Source: Verrucomicrobiota bacterium (GTDB lineage: Bacteria; Verrucomicrobiota; Verrucomicrobiia; Verrucomicrobiales; Akkermansiaceae). From it: a stretch of DNA of 64,000 nt. Position numbers and translations under genes: made by a program. Shown here one piece after another: positions 17,369 to 27,211 of the stretch. The stretch's first letter is position 1, and every line of letters starts with the position of its first letter. Location: contig JAURPJ010000015.1 of assembly GCA_030835305.1 (NCBI GenBank), forward strand, positions 147,564 to 211,563. Direction: 5' to 3'. The notes beneath the pieces are model-generated. The model had not been told where the DNA came from. It did not search any database and saw only the letters and a list, made by a program, of their open reading frames with translations.

Positions 17369-18858
17369 ATTTTCATAACGAAAAAGTCCGCGCGCAAACC
17401 CGCCGCCATTTCTTCGGTCAGGCCGGGTTGGGGTTTGGAGCCCTCGCTCTAAATCAACTGCTTGCGGACGAAAAGGGCGGGTCTGAGAATGGTATCAGAA
17501 TCCCGGCAAAAGCCAAATCGATCATTTATCTACACATGGCGGGTTCGCCCTCGCAAATCGATCTCTTTGAAAACAAGCCCGCGCTGACCAAGTTTCACGG
17601 CAAGGACTGTCCCGAGGAGTATCTTAAGGGCAAACGTTTCGCCTTCATCAAGGGGACTCCCAAGATGATGGGGCCGGTTTTTGATTACAAAAGGCGGGGA
17701 CAGAGTGGTCAATGGGTGAGTGATCTTTTGCCGGGTTTGAGTTCGGTGATCGATGACGTTTGTGTTATTCGCTCGATGAACACCGACCAATTCAACCATT
17801 CGCCGGCGCAATTATTGCTGCAAACCGGAAACCCGCTTTTGGGTTATCCCTCGATGGGATCGTGGGTTAACTATGGGCTGGGAAGTGAAAACAAAAATTT
17901 GCCCGGCTTTGTGGTTCTGGCTTCCGGGGGGAAAACTCCCAGCGCAGGGAAATCGCTTTGGGGATCCGGTTTCTTGCCGACCCTTTATCAAGGGGTGCAA
18001 TGTCGAACCGATGGTGGCGATCCCATTCTCTATCTTTCCGATCCCAAGGGGATGAACCGGGAGGCCCGGCGCAAGACCCTGGATGCCCTGAAAGATCTTA
18101 ATGAATATCAAAATGAGCATATTGGTGATCCCGAAACGCTTACCCGTATTGCCCAGTATGAGTTGTCTTATCGGATACAGATGTCGGTTCCCGAAGTGAT
18201 GGATATCGGAAAAGAGCCGCAGCATGTCCTCGATCTTTATGGGGCGAAGCCGGGATTTGTTTCCAATGTCGAAACGGCGGCTGATCCACGGAGACTCTAC
18301 AAAGGGGATGATCCGACTTTTGCGAACAACTGCGTCTTGGCGCGTCGACTCGTTGAAAAAGGTGTCCGTTTTGTGCAGCTTTATGATTGGGGGTGGGATC
18401 ACCACGGGTCCTCGCCCGGGGAGTCGATTGATGAGACCCTGCCAATCAAATGCCAGCAGATTGACAGGGCGATCGCCGGACTGATCAAGGATCTCAAACA
18501 GCGGGGGCTTTTTGATGAAACGCTGATTGTTTGGGGAGGGGAGTTTGGCCGCACACCCATGATGCAGAACAATGTGAACTCGACTCTTAAGCCGGGCTAT
18601 TTCGGTCGCGACCACCATCCCCATGCCTTCACAATGTGGATGGCGGGGGCGGGAATTATGCCCGGGGCCTATGGGCAAACCGATGATATTGGATATTATA
18701 TTGGAGAGAATCCGGTTGGAATCCGGGACCTTCAGGCCACTATTCTCCATCTGCTGGGTCTCGACCCTCATCGTTTTAACTTTGCCTACCAAGGTCTCAA
18801 CCAGCGACTGATTGGCCCTACCGATGACGGGCAGGTGGTAAAGGGGATCTTGAGTTAG
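17365..18858 (+). CDS. DUF1501-family protein (Tat-exported)
   Basis: A 497-residue DUF1501 protein. It starts in the previous stop codon and has a Tat-like signal, AQTRRHFFGQAGLGFGALAL (twin Arg at residues 13-14). Family blocks are SIIYLHMAGSPSQIDLFENK, GQSGQWVSDLLPGLSSVIDD, RSMNTDQFNHSPAQL, GYPSMGSWVNYGLGSENKNL, LYDWGWDHHGS, LIVWGGEFGRTPM and GRDHHPHAFTMWMAGAG. The fold belongs to the alkaline-phosphatase/sulfatase superfamily but lacks the CxPxR motif, and its biochemistry is unknown. It always partners DUF1549/DUF1553 proteins; here both form a two-gene unit. Confidence 0.93.
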   Translation: MNFHNEKVRAQTRRHFFGQAGLGFGALALNQLLADEKGGSENGIRIPAKAKSIIYLHMAGSPSQIDLFENKPALTKFHGKDCPEEYLKGKRFAFIKGTPKMMGPVFDYKRRGQSGQWVSDLLPGLSSVIDDVCVIRSMNTDQFNHSPAQLLLQTGNPLLGYPSMGSWVNYGLGSENKNLPGFVVLASGGKTPSAGKSLWGSGFLPTLYQGVQCRTDGGDPILYLSDPKGMNREARRKTLDALKDLNEYQNEHIGDPETLTRIAQYELSYRIQMSVPEVMDIGKEPQHVLDLYGAKPGFVSNVETAADPRRLYKGDDPTFANNCVLARRLVEKGVRFVQLYDWGWDHHGSSPGESIDETLPIKCQQIDRAIAGLIKDLKQRGLFDETLIVWGGEFGRTPMMQNNVNSTLKPGYFGRDHHPHAFTMWMAGAGIMPGAYGQTDDIGYYIGENPVGIRDLQATILHLLGLDPHRFNFAYQGLNQRLIGPTDDGQVVKGILS

Positions 18859-18886
18859 GCAAAACGGGTGTTTAGTCTTCGCACAG

Positions 18887-19099
18887 ATGGTCAAACGAAT
18901 TTTCTCCTCAATCTTCGGTGCGATCCTGTTCGCGATTGTGGTGCCGGTCGGCTACTATCTCGGCTTTGACTCGGTACCCTTCGGAGAGTTTAAGGGAGTG
19001 ATTCTTCTCGCAGGACTGGGGGCAGTGGGCGGGGCGGTTTTGGGGGCCTGTTTTCCGAAGGTCTTCGGATTCATCTTTGATAACCTAATCGATTACTAA
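18887..19099 (+). CDS. Small glycine-rich membrane protein
   Basis: 70 residues with two helices: SSIFGAILFAIVVPVGYYLG and a Gly-rich one, GVILLAGLGAVGGAVLGACF. No family was recognised. The ATG at 18887 follows the DUF1501 stop by 28 bp on the same strand. Just past its stop, GGAGAG-6-CTCTCC (19102-19119) forms a hairpin without a T run. Its 3' end borders the remnant response regulator. Confidence 0.5.
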   Translation: MVKRIFSSIFGAILFAIVVPVGYYLGFDSVPFGEFKGVILLAGLGAVGGAVLGACFPKVFGFIFDNLIDY

Positions 19100-19397
19100 A
19101 TGGAGAGTGATTCCTCTCCAGGTCGCTTCCAGGTTTGACCGGCTGCGCTGATAATCATAGCGGGCGTTTTGATTCGAAAGGCCTTAGCGATAGCAGAATG
19201 GCCAGCCCCTCGATCTCGGGGCGCATGAGATCCAGAATGATTGCCCTGTGGTCGCTACTCTCGTCATCCCATGGCCTTTCATCGCCTGTTGCCGAGACAT
19301 CGACCGCGTAGCTTCCTTCAGTGAGACTTTGGGCGATGTTCTACGGAAGCGGGGCATGGTCTTCGATGAGCAGGGCGCAAATTTTAGCGGTTGTTAA
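19096..19397 (-). pseudogene. Remnant of a response-regulator receiver domain
   Basis: On the minus strand the sequence reads TAKICALLIEDHAPLP, then an in-frame stop (TAG), then NIAQSLTEGSYAVDVSATGD, AIILDLMRPEIEGLAILLSL and, after a frameshift, RIKTPAMIISAAG. This is the order of a CheY-like domain: acidic pocket (IED), GY.V, phospho-acceptor Asp in ILDLMRPE.EGL, then TPAM.ISA. The output domain is missing. It lies head to head with the broken phosphoglycerol transferase at 19494, suggesting a degraded former locus. Confidence 0.7.
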
Positions 19398-19493
19398 AAT
19401 GAGCCTGGACTGACAGGCATTAAGGAATGATTAGAAACTTACTAAGTTTTCTCATGAGTTTATCATTATTGGGTCGGTAGCGTGTTGCCTTAC

Positions 19494-20908
19494 ATGATTT
19501 CAAAGGCTACCACTGAAAAGTTCGATCGCGTTCTTGCTCCATTCCAACTCATGGTCCTGTTCTTTACTTTGGGCCTACCACTGCTTTCGTTGTCCAGATT
19601 GGGACTGGGGATTTGGCAGGCCGAAAGGATCAACACTGCGGATATCGGTTGAGCCACGTTTTCCTCCAAGGGGTTCGCTCGGATATCATTCTTCTTTCGA
19701 TTTTGTCGGTGCCCTTGCTAATCCTCATTCCAGTCTTGGCGACTCGCTGGACTTGGCCGACCTATCGATCCCTGTCGTACTGTTGGTTTCTGCTTTCGAT
19801 CACCGTTTTGGTTTTCATGGAGGCCTCCACGCCAAGTTTTATCATGCAGTATGACCTAAGGCCCAATCGCTTGTTTGTGGAATATCTCCGCTATCCCCGT
19901 GAAGTTTTGGCGGCCCATTTGGAATGGATTTCGTGTCCCTTTGCTGGTGGGGGTGGCCGTTTCAGCCCTCCTTTTTTACGGGGCTGGAATGGTGAGTTAT
20001 TTTTGGCTAAAGGCGGAGCGGAAGTGGTCTTATCTCAAGTAGCTTTGCTGGTTCCCGCTTGTTGGTTTCATGCTCTTTGCAGGCATTCGATCCACGGCCG
20101 ATCATCGTGCGGCGAATCCCGCCCTCTTTGCGGCTACCGGAGATCCTCTGGTCAACGGACTGATTATCAACTCAAGTTGGTCGGTCTTGCATGCGATCCA
20201 TAATCTGAAACACGAAGCCCGGTCCAGCGGGGTCTATGGCAAGATGTCGGTAGAGGAAATGCTGAAGGAAACCAAGCTTTGGGTCAGTGAGGAGAGGGCG
20301 GCCTCGGAACCACCTCTGCGGAGTTTGCATGTGGCTTCACGGGAGAGAGAACGGCCGCTTAACCTTGTCATCATTTTGGAAGAGAGCCTGGGGGCAACTT
20401 TCGTGGAATCCCTGGGAGGAATTCCGGTGACGCAAAGTCGCGTGCTTACTGGAAGGATACTCTGTTTCTGGTGGTGGCGGATCATGACACCCCGGCCTAT
20501 GGGAGCGAACTGGTCCCCGTGAAGAATTTCCATATACCCGGGCTCTTTCTCGGAGCCGATTTGGAAGCAAAGACGATCAAAACGGTAGCCAGCCAGATCG
20601 ACCTCCCGACAACCGCGCTGTCGCTCATGGGCATCACGGCGGAACATCCCATGATCGGGCGTGACCTGAGCTCCGGGAGCGAAGGTGTGCCAGGTCGTGC
20701 GTTAATGCAGTTTTCTGAAAACTTCTGTATGATGGAGGGAAATGATCTCGTCATTTTGCGCCCTGAGAAGCCTCCTGCCTTCGGGGTGTATCATCGTGAC
20801 TCCAAGTCGATGGGGCTTGTCGATGTCGAAAATGCCGTGCGTGCGCGCCGTGCTTTGGCATTCGCCCTTCTTCCTTCCTGGCTTTATCGTGAACAGCTAT
20901 ATCGATAG
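19494..20908 (+). pseudogene. Broken LTA synthase/phosphoglycerol transferase-type sulfatase-fold membrane protein
   Basis: Three frames carry consecutive parts of one protein. From 19494: TTEKFDRVLAPFQLMVLFFT (helix), then a stop near 19650. In the next frame: DIILLSILSVPLLILIPVLA and YDLRPNRLFVEYLRYPREVL. Then, after another shift and a TAG (about 20038): GFMLFAGIRSTADHRAANPA, GLIINSSWSVLHAIHNLKHE and LNLVIILEESLGATFVESLG, the start of the catalytic domain. Around 20440 the sequence jumps to YWKDTLFLVVADHDTPAYGS and ELVPVKNFHIPGLFLGADLE, the end of that domain. Roughly 200 codons, including the nucleophile region, are gone. It cannot make an active enzyme. Confidence 0.85.
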
Positions 20909-20954
20909 CGCATGGAAAAATGGTTTTGGCAGACCAGGCTTTGGCTTTCTGATC

Positions 20955-23900
20955 CTACTGTTTCTTTTTGGGATCCTTCAAGGAGGCCAGATAAGCAATG
21001 ACGTCGCGGATTTCTGATTTTTTAAGAATGCCAATCATTGGAGGCATGGTGGAAGCCGGGCGAGTGATCCCCTTGATTTCTTCCCGGAGGTAGGTGTTCT
21101 TTTCGCCGTTGGTGATGTCTGCGATGATCACTTGCTTGGCGTTCTCCTTGTGAAGGTTGCCGGCGGCAATAGTGCCGTCCTTCAATGTCACTGAAACCAT
21201 GCCATAACCCGGTGCCACGTGGGCGTTGGGCTTGACCAGGGATTCGAGGAGATAGTCTCGTTTGTGAAGGCTGCCGACGTTCCAAAGATCAGGGCCGGCG
21301 ATGCCCCCTTTGCGGCCTCGTTGACCCTTGTGGCAGCGGGTGCATTGGGCTGCGCCGTGGTTGTAAAAGACAAAGCGCCCCTGGTTGATATCGCCTCCTT
21401 CGAGAGTGACCGAATGAGTGGCAAGGGGATCGGACTGATCCACTTTGGCCTGATAGGCAGCAAGAGCTTCGACGATTTGAACGTCGTCCTGTTTTTCAGC
21501 AGCCTCGATGATGTCGAGATGCACAGCTGCTGGTTGCCCCGATATTGTTTTTAAGGAAGTGAGAATGAATTTGGCCACTTCGGGGTCCTTGATTTCACCA
21601 AGAGTGGCAAAGGCGTTTTGAAGGTCGTGGATTCTCTTCGATGATAGAATTTTCTGAGCTTGAGCGACGGCTGCCCGGGGATCGATTTGAGCCAATGCAT
21701 CCAAGCTTCTTGCGCGAATCTCCTTATCGCCATGGTTGAGGGTCTTTGTCAGTGTCGCCGAGAGTTGGGTGTTCGCTGTTTTTTGCAGATTTTCGAGAGC
21801 GGCGAGACGAATGCTTGTAGCGTTTTTGGGGTTGGCAAAGTGAGCGAGCAAGGTGTCTGCTTCGATCTCAATATCAAAGCTTTCGGTAGTGCGAATCACT
21901 TCAGCGAGGAGTTGTCCTTTCGAAGTTTTGAGAAGTTTATTCAGGGCAGTCGCGATGGCGTCTTCATGGGCTTCAAGCGAACGATCATTGGAGAGCGGAC
22001 GATGTTTGCCGGTGGTAGGATCTGCCGCGGGTGGATTCTCCCAGCGTTGCAGGACGAAGAGTGCTTCCATGCGAAGGTTTTCGGGGTGATCCGGATCGCC
22101 TGCGATTTCCAAAATCCGCTGGACGTTGTCGGACCCACCCACACGGTAAATGGCATTGATGATACGGTAGTCGACCATCGCGGTGGACTTGCCGAGCCAT
22201 TGGGTGGCACGGGCGAGAGCAGGGCGGGCTTCTTCGATATAACTGTCGTTGATGGCCTGGATTGCCTCGATGACGACGCTTGAGTCTGAGTCATTGAGGA
22301 AGGCGGCGACGCCGGCGTGTTTTAGTCTGCGAAGGACCATGATTGCTCCGAGGCGGACTGCGTCAGAAGGATGGTCTTTGAGCGCCACGATTTGGTCAGC
22401 GGAATCGGAAGACCGAGCGATGAGTTCGAGACCATAAATGGCACCGTGGCGAAGGTAGGGGTCGGTGTTTTTCTCAATAAGAGAAACGAGAGCGGGAATG
22501 TCATCAGGGTTTACCGCTTTGCCGAGCGCGATGGCGGAGAGCATTCGTGTGTTGAGATTTTCGTCGCTCAGAAGGGCAGAGAGGGTCGTTCGAAATGGCT
22601 TGGGGTTGGTTTGTCCAAGGGCTTGTGCGGCCTGTCCGCGGATCCGCCAGTTTTGATCGGAGCAGAGACTCTTCAGCAGAGTTTGGGAATCCTTGTCATT
22701 TTGAAGGCGTGCCAGTTGTGCCAGCCCCCAAAGCCCGTGAAGGCGTGTGACAAGACTGTTCTTGGGATGGGTGGCATCGATCAGGAGATCACGATTCCCG
22801 ACGCTTTTTGCCAGGGCGAACTGGGCGCGTTGGCGGACCCGGTGGTCCTGGTGCCGGAGAAGCTCTGATAGCTTCTCGGGCGCAAGATTTTCGAAGCCTT
22901 TTGCGAAGAGTGAAAGGACTTCAGAGATGACGGGCTTGGCAATTTCATCAGGGTTCTCAAAGACAAAGATGGTGCCTTTATCATAGGTTTTCCAACTGCC
23001 GGTGAAGTCACTAACGTAGACGCGGCCATCGTAACCAAACTCCATGTCAGTGTTGAGGAATCCTTTGATGAAGGTTTCGTTGTTGGTGACCGAGAAGGAA
23101 GCTCCGGTTGGCTCCACTTTGAATCCGATCACGCTGCTGCGACCGCCGCAGTAATCGCAGATAAAAAAGTGCTCGTCCCAATGATTGGCGAGACCGGTTC
23201 CGGGGTTGTAGGTGAGTCCGGAGGGGCCGGTACTGAGGTGGGTGATGGGCGGAAGGAAGGCATTCGGGCGATTTTCACCTTTGAGATCCCAGCCGCTTTC
23301 TTCCATCCACGGGATCTTGTGACGATTCCTGACATCGATGGCGTGGCGAAAGTTGCGGAGGTTTTGGTTGCCGCGATGCCAGCCGGAATCTCCACCTTCG
23401 ACCATGTAAACGACGCGGGCCTTGTCGCCCATGTCCGCATTGTTATCGACTGAGAAGGCAGAACCATATTGATCAAAAGCAATTTCCTTGGGGTTTCGTA
23501 GGCCGGAATGAATGACTTCGAGGTTACTGCCATCGGGTTCCATGCGGAAGATGGCGCCCGCGTATTGATCGTAAAGGTGTCGTCCGTCGGTGGTCTTGAG
23601 ATTGTAGCCACGATCGCCAATGGTGAAATAGACGCGTCCATCCGGCCCGAAGGTGAAGCCATTGAGGTCGTGGCCGCTGAGGCTGACGCTGATACCGTAG
23701 CCTTCTTGAAGCGATTCGCGTTTGTCGGCCTTTAAGTCACCGTCGACATCTTCGAGCATCCAGACATGGGGGATGCAGGCAAAGTAAACCTTCCCATTTG
23801 CGGCGAAGATGCCGGCGGCGGTGCCATCAAGAGGATTGTTGAATCCATCGGCAAAGATTTGAGACTTATCCATTTTGCCATTGCCGTCCTCGTCTATCAG

Positions 23901-24317
23901 GACCCGGATTTTGTCGGAATGCTCGGTGTAATAAGAGAGAGGTTTGATTTCGGCGTGCTTGCGATACATTGCAAGTCGCCCAGCGGTTGAGGTGAGGGCG
24001 ATGTCGTCGCGCAGCCAGTGTTGGTTGCGACGGTTGTCCTCGATGCCGCGGTCGAAGCGGTGGGTCTCGGAGAGATAGAGACGATTCTGTTCATCAAAGG
24101 CGATTGCAGTGACGTTAAGAGCGTCCGGCTCGCGTGCATAGACACGGGCCGTCATTTCCCCGGGGTACTGAATGGTGGAGAGAAGTGCTTCGTCCGGGTC
24201 CTTGGCGGGAAATTTTTCCGGGTTGGCGGTGCCTTCTATCTTTGGACTCTCTCCGTCATTGGGGCACGCGAGCAGCGGGGCGCAGAAAAGAGCACTGAGA
24301 AAAGCTTTCAGAATCAT
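20955..24317 (-). CDS. PVC-type haem-binding protein with beta-propeller and HEAT-like repeats
   Basis: A 1120-residue protein. The ATG at 24317 starts a lipoprotein signal, MILKAFLSALFCAPLLAC, with the acylated Cys at residue 18. Residues about 40-450 form a glucose/sorbosone-dehydrogenase-like propeller (AFDEQNRLYLSETHRFDRG, ADGFNNPLDGTAAGIF, FTFGPDGRVYFTIGDRG, IHSGLRNPKEIAFDQYGSAF). Residues about 470-960 are HEAT-like repeats (RVRQRAQFALA, WRIRGQAAQALGQ, AVRLGAIMVLRRL). The C-terminus is a haem c domain, AAQCTRCHKGQRG (CxxCH), then MPPMIGILKKSEIRDVIAYL. This is a common Verrucomicrobial membrane-anchored dehydrogenase-like architecture, probably passing electrons from sugar oxidation. It is convergent with the pseudogene remnant at its 3' end. 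Confidence 0.93.
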   Translation of the reverse strand: MILKAFLSALFCAPLLACPNDGESPKIEGTANPEKFPAKDPDEALLSTIQYPGEMTARVYAREPDALNVTAIAFDEQNRLYLSETHRFDRGIEDNRRNQHWLRDDIALTSTAGRLAMYRKHAEIKPLSYYTEHSDKIRVLIDEDGNGKMDKSQIFADGFNNPLDGTAAGIFAANGKVYFACIPHVWMLEDVDGDLKADKRESLQEGYGISVSLSGHDLNGFTFGPDGRVYFTIGDRGYNLKTTDGRHLYDQYAGAIFRMEPDGSNLEVIHSGLRNPKEIAFDQYGSAFSVDNNADMGDKARVVYMVEGGDSGWHRGNQNLRNFRHAIDVRNRHKIPWMEESGWDLKGENRPNAFLPPITHLSTGPSGLTYNPGTGLANHWDEHFFICDYCGGRSSVIGFKVEPTGASFSVTNNETFIKGFLNTDMEFGYDGRVYVSDFTGSWKTYDKGTIFVFENPDEIAKPVISEVLSLFAKGFENLAPEKLSELLRHQDHRVRQRAQFALAKSVGNRDLLIDATHPKNSLVTRLHGLWGLAQLARLQNDKDSQTLLKSLCSDQNWRIRGQAAQALGQTNPKPFRTTLSALLSDENLNTRMLSAIALGKAVNPDDIPALVSLIEKNTDPYLRHGAIYGLELIARSSDSADQIVALKDHPSDAVRLGAIMVLRRLKHAGVAAFLNDSDSSVVIEAIQAINDSYIEEARPALARATQWLGKSTAMVDYRIINAIYRVGGSDNVQRILEIAGDPDHPENLRMEALFVLQRWENPPAADPTTGKHRPLSNDRSLEAHEDAIATALNKLLKTSKGQLLAEVIRTTESFDIEIEADTLLAHFANPKNATSIRLAALENLQKTANTQLSATLTKTLNHGDKEIRARSLDALAQIDPRAAVAQAQKILSSKRIHDLQNAFATLGEIKDPEVAKFILTSLKTISGQPAAVHLDIIEAAEKQDDVQIVEALAAYQAKVDQSDPLATHSVTLEGGDINQGRFVFYNHGAAQCTRCHKGQRGRKGGIAGPDLWNVGSLHKRDYLLESLVKPNAHVAPGYGMVSVTLKDGTIAAGNLHKENAKQVIIADITNGEKNTYLREEIKGITRPASTMPPMIGILKKSEIRDVIAYLASLKDPKKKQ

Positions 24318-24523
24318 GTTCGCCTTTAACTTGAATGAAGAAGTGATTCTTACAAGTGAACTCTGTTTTCCGCTGCCCTGACCCGGGGGCAGGTAAATTG
24401 GGTATAAAACGATAGCGGGGTGCGGCCGAAGGATCAAGTGGGGAAGTATGTTCATCTTGTCCCTGATTAAGGGGACGTTTTTGATGGTCGATTTGAGGCT
24501 GCTTTTCCCGTAGTTTTTCGTTC

Positions 24524-25819
24524 ATGACGCGTTTCCTGTTTTTCGTTTTAGCCGCCAGCGCGGCGGGCTTGCCGGTTTTTGGTGTTTCACTGGACGAAGC
24601 ATACTCGATCCTTAAGCCATCGCCGGAGCCGTCTTCCAGGCGCGTGAATCCATCAGGACTGAAAGGGAGAATCATGACCGGCTATCAAGGCTGGTTTCGG
24701 GCGGAAGGGGATGGTGCCGGGATGGGGTTTCATCACTATGGCATAGGACAGAAGCTCGGGCCCAAGCATCTGACGATCGATCTCTGGCCGGATATGTCGG
24801 AATACGACGATGATGAGAGGTTTGAAACGGTGTTTCGCCACAAAAATGGAAAGACCGCGGAGGTGTTCAGCTCAGTGAATCCCAAGACGGTTAACCGACA
24901 TTTTCGATGGATGAAGAATTACGGGATCGACGGAGCCTTCGTGCAGAGGTTTGGGGTCGTCGGCGCGAAGAATTATCGCTCGTATTATCATCTAAAGGCC
25001 GATAACCAAAAGTTGTTGAACTGTCGTGAAGCCGCCAACGCAAACGGACGGGCCTATGCGCTTATGTATGACCTTTCCGGGTTGAAGTCGGAGGATTTTG
25101 AGAGGCTCAATCGTGATTGGAAGAATCTCCGAAGTCGAATGAAGTTGGGAACGCATCCAAATGACCAAGCTTACCTGCAATACAAGGGCAAGCCGCTGGT
25201 TGCGATTTGGGGAGTGGGTTTCAACGACGACCGTGGTTACTCGCTCGAAGACGCCGGGGAATTTATTAGGCTCTTGAAACACAATCCGGAATGGGGAGGC
25301 ATGAGCGTAATGCTCGGGGTTCCTTTTGGGTTTCGTAAGTTGGAGCGTGATGCGATCGATGATCAGCAGCTTCATGAGGTTTTGAAATTGGCTGATATCG
25401 TTAGTCCCTGGTCGGTGGGACGCTATCACCAGGTGGATTTCAAGAGCGGGAAGCACGTTGCCAATTTGGTGGAAGACCGGAAGTGGTGTGAGAAGAACGG
25501 GCTCGACTATCTGCCGGTGATTTATCCCGGTTTCAGTTGGCACAATATGAAAGGTGAGAAGCTGGATGTGATCCCCCGCCGCGGCGGGAATTTTTACTGG
25601 GATCAATTCGTGGGCGTGAGAGCCGCGTGCATCGAGACGGCTTACCTCGCAATGTTTGACGAGGTCGATGAAGCGACTGCGATTTTTAAGGTGAGTAATG
25701 ATCCACCGGTTGGAGAAGGGTTCCAGTTTCTGGATAACGAGGGACTTCCACCCGACCACTATCTGAAACTCTCGGGGCAGGGCGGCAAACTTTTGCGTGG
25801 CGAAGTGCCGGCGAAGTGA
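24524..25819 (+). CDS. Secreted glycoside hydrolase family 71/99-like protein
   Basis: A 431-residue protein with a signal peptide (MTRFLFFVLAASAAGLPVFG). The N-terminal GRIMTGYQGWFRAEGDGAG, then HLTIDLWPDMSEYDDDE, VNRHFRWMKNYGIDGAFVQR and DNQKLLNCREAANANGRAYA, LMYDLSGL and YLPVIYPGFSWHN match the TIM-barrel GH71/99-like proteins common in Bacteroidetes and Verrucomicrobia (endo-mannanase-related, often annotated xylosidase/arabinosidase). Catalytic acids cannot be assigned with confidence by eye. It diverges from the haem/HEAT protein across 206 bp, and a PQQ-type propeller protein follows, 132 bp on. Confidence 0.85.
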   Translation: MTRFLFFVLAASAAGLPVFGVSLDEAYSILKPSPEPSSRRVNPSGLKGRIMTGYQGWFRAEGDGAGMGFHHYGIGQKLGPKHLTIDLWPDMSEYDDDERFETVFRHKNGKTAEVFSSVNPKTVNRHFRWMKNYGIDGAFVQRFGVVGAKNYRSYYHLKADNQKLLNCREAANANGRAYALMYDLSGLKSEDFERLNRDWKNLRSRMKLGTHPNDQAYLQYKGKPLVAIWGVGFNDDRGYSLEDAGEFIRLLKHNPEWGGMSVMLGVPFGFRKLERDAIDDQQLHEVLKLADIVSPWSVGRYHQVDFKSGKHVANLVEDRKWCEKNGLDYLPVIYPGFSWHNMKGEKLDVIPRRGGNFYWDQFVGVRAACIETAYLAMFDEVDEATAIFKVSNDPPVGEGFQFLDNEGLPPDHYLKLSGQGGKLLRGEVPAK

Positions 25820-25951
25820 AGTTTTGGGCAGTTCCTCACGGTCGTTTTCTCCGGGGCCTCGCCCTTCCGGATTCGGTGATTGATGAAACGAATTGCCTTT
25901 ATTCCTGACATACAAGGAAGGAATTGTCCGTATCCTGATGAATCCAAATCC

Positions 25952-27211
25952 ATGAAGAGTATCTCCAATCGCGTCTGTTTCGTTCGTTTTATCCTCGCCA
26001 CCTTCACGGTGCTGCTAGGGCTTCCCGGTCTGCAGGCGGAAGACAACTGGACGCAGTTCCGCGGGCCCACCGGGCGCGGACATTCGACCGCCGGTGATGT
26101 GCCCATCAAGTGGAACATGGACTCGGTAATCTGGAAAAAAACGCTCAAAGGGCAGGGGCAATCGTCTCCCGTGAACTGGGGTGATCGAATCTTCCTCACC
26201 AGTGCTTCGGAAGACGGCAGGGAACGCTACGTCTTCTGTCTGGATCGCAAGGACGGCAAACTTCTTTGGGAGAAAACGATCACCTGTGCTGCTCCGGAAA
26301 ACCCGCACAAGATGAACAGCTATGCCACTCCCACTTGCGCCACCGATGGCAAACGGGTGGTGGCTTTCTTCGGCCCGGGTGGGCTGCATTGCTTTGATCT
26401 CGATGGGGAAAAGCAATGGTCACGACAGCTTGGGGCTTTTCCCGGTCCCTGGGGTGTGGCGGCTTCTCCCATTTTCCTCGGTGAGCTCGTGATTCAGAAT
26501 TGCGATGCGGAGGGCGCTTCCTCCCTCGTTGCTTTCGATCTCAAAACAGGGGAGCAAGTCTGGAAGACCGAGCGCGAAGCAAAGCCGCGCGGTGGTTGGA
26601 GCACGCCGATTGTCATCGGAGATGGTGAGAGTCAGGAGCTAATTTTAAATGGTGAACTGGGAGTGCGCGGATACGATCCCAGAACGGGAAAAGAGTTATG
26701 GTTCTGCAAGGCCTTCAACGGACGAGGATCGCCCGTTCCGGATTTTGCAAACGGGCTTCTCCACGTCGTGAGCGGTAAGCCGGGCGACACCTACGCTGTC
26801 AAACCGGGCGGTAAAGGCGACGTCACCGGGTCACACATGGTCTGGCATACCAAGCGCCGTGGTGGCCGCGATTTGCCATCGCCTGCAGTGGTTGATGGTT
26901 ACCTGCTCGTCGTTTCGATGTCGGGCAAGGCCACTTGTTATGACGCCAAGACCGGGAAGATTTACTGGAAGGAAAAGCTCGGTGTGAAAGGGGAGTTTGC
27001 GTCGGCCCCCTTGGTTTTGAAAGGACATGTCCTTCTCCAGAATGTCTATGGAGGTGGCGTTCTCGTGATCAAGCCCGGCAAGAATCTGGAGATCGTCGCC
27101 AACAATTCATTGGGTGCCGAGGTCTCGGAAATGTTCCGTGCTACATTGGCTCCAATTAAAGGCCAGATCTTCGCGCGCTCGTTTTCGACGGTCTATTGTA
27201 TTGGGAGGTGA
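25952..27211 (+). CDS. Secreted PQQ-binding-like beta-propeller protein
   Basis: A 419-residue protein. The ATG at 25952 is chosen because it begins a signal peptide (MKSISNRVCFVRFILATFTV...LQA); a TTG at 25880 only extends it. The mature part starts DNWTQFRGPTGRGHS, a typical Verrucomicrobial PQQ-propeller N-terminus, and carries repeated propeller strands: FCLDRKDGKLLWEKT, HCFDLDGEKQWSRQL, VAFDLKTGEQVWKTE, RGYDPRTGKELWF and ATCYDAKTGKIYWKEKL. The fold is an eight-bladed-type propeller as in BamB or quinoprotein dehydrogenases. PQQ-binding residues for dehydrogenase activity are not evident, so it may be structural or an uncharacterised oxidoreductase. Confidence 0.9.
   Translation: MKSISNRVCFVRFILATFTVLLGLPGLQAEDNWTQFRGPTGRGHSTAGDVPIKWNMDSVIWKKTLKGQGQSSPVNWGDRIFLTSASEDGRERYVFCLDRKDGKLLWEKTITCAAPENPHKMNSYATPTCATDGKRVVAFFGPGGLHCFDLDGEKQWSRQLGAFPGPWGVAASPIFLGELVIQNCDAEGASSLVAFDLKTGEQVWKTEREAKPRGGWSTPIVIGDGESQELILNGELGVRGYDPRTGKELWFCKAFNGRGSPVPDFANGLLHVVSGKPGDTYAVKPGGKGDVTGSHMVWHTKRRGGRDLPSPAVVDGYLLVVSMSGKATCYDAKTGKIYWKEKLGVKGEFASAPLVLKGHVLLQNVYGGGVLVIKPGKNLEIVANNSLGAEVSEMFRATLAPIKGQIFARSFSTVYCIGR

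Noticed and set aside
17812..18894. 360-codon minus-strand frame
   Set aside because: Antisense shadow of the DUF1501 gene, whose family blocks are complete on the plus strand.
19102..19119. GGAGAG...CTCTCC hairpin as a terminator
   Set aside because: A six-base stem without a T run, lying inside the remnant receiver domain; support is too weak.
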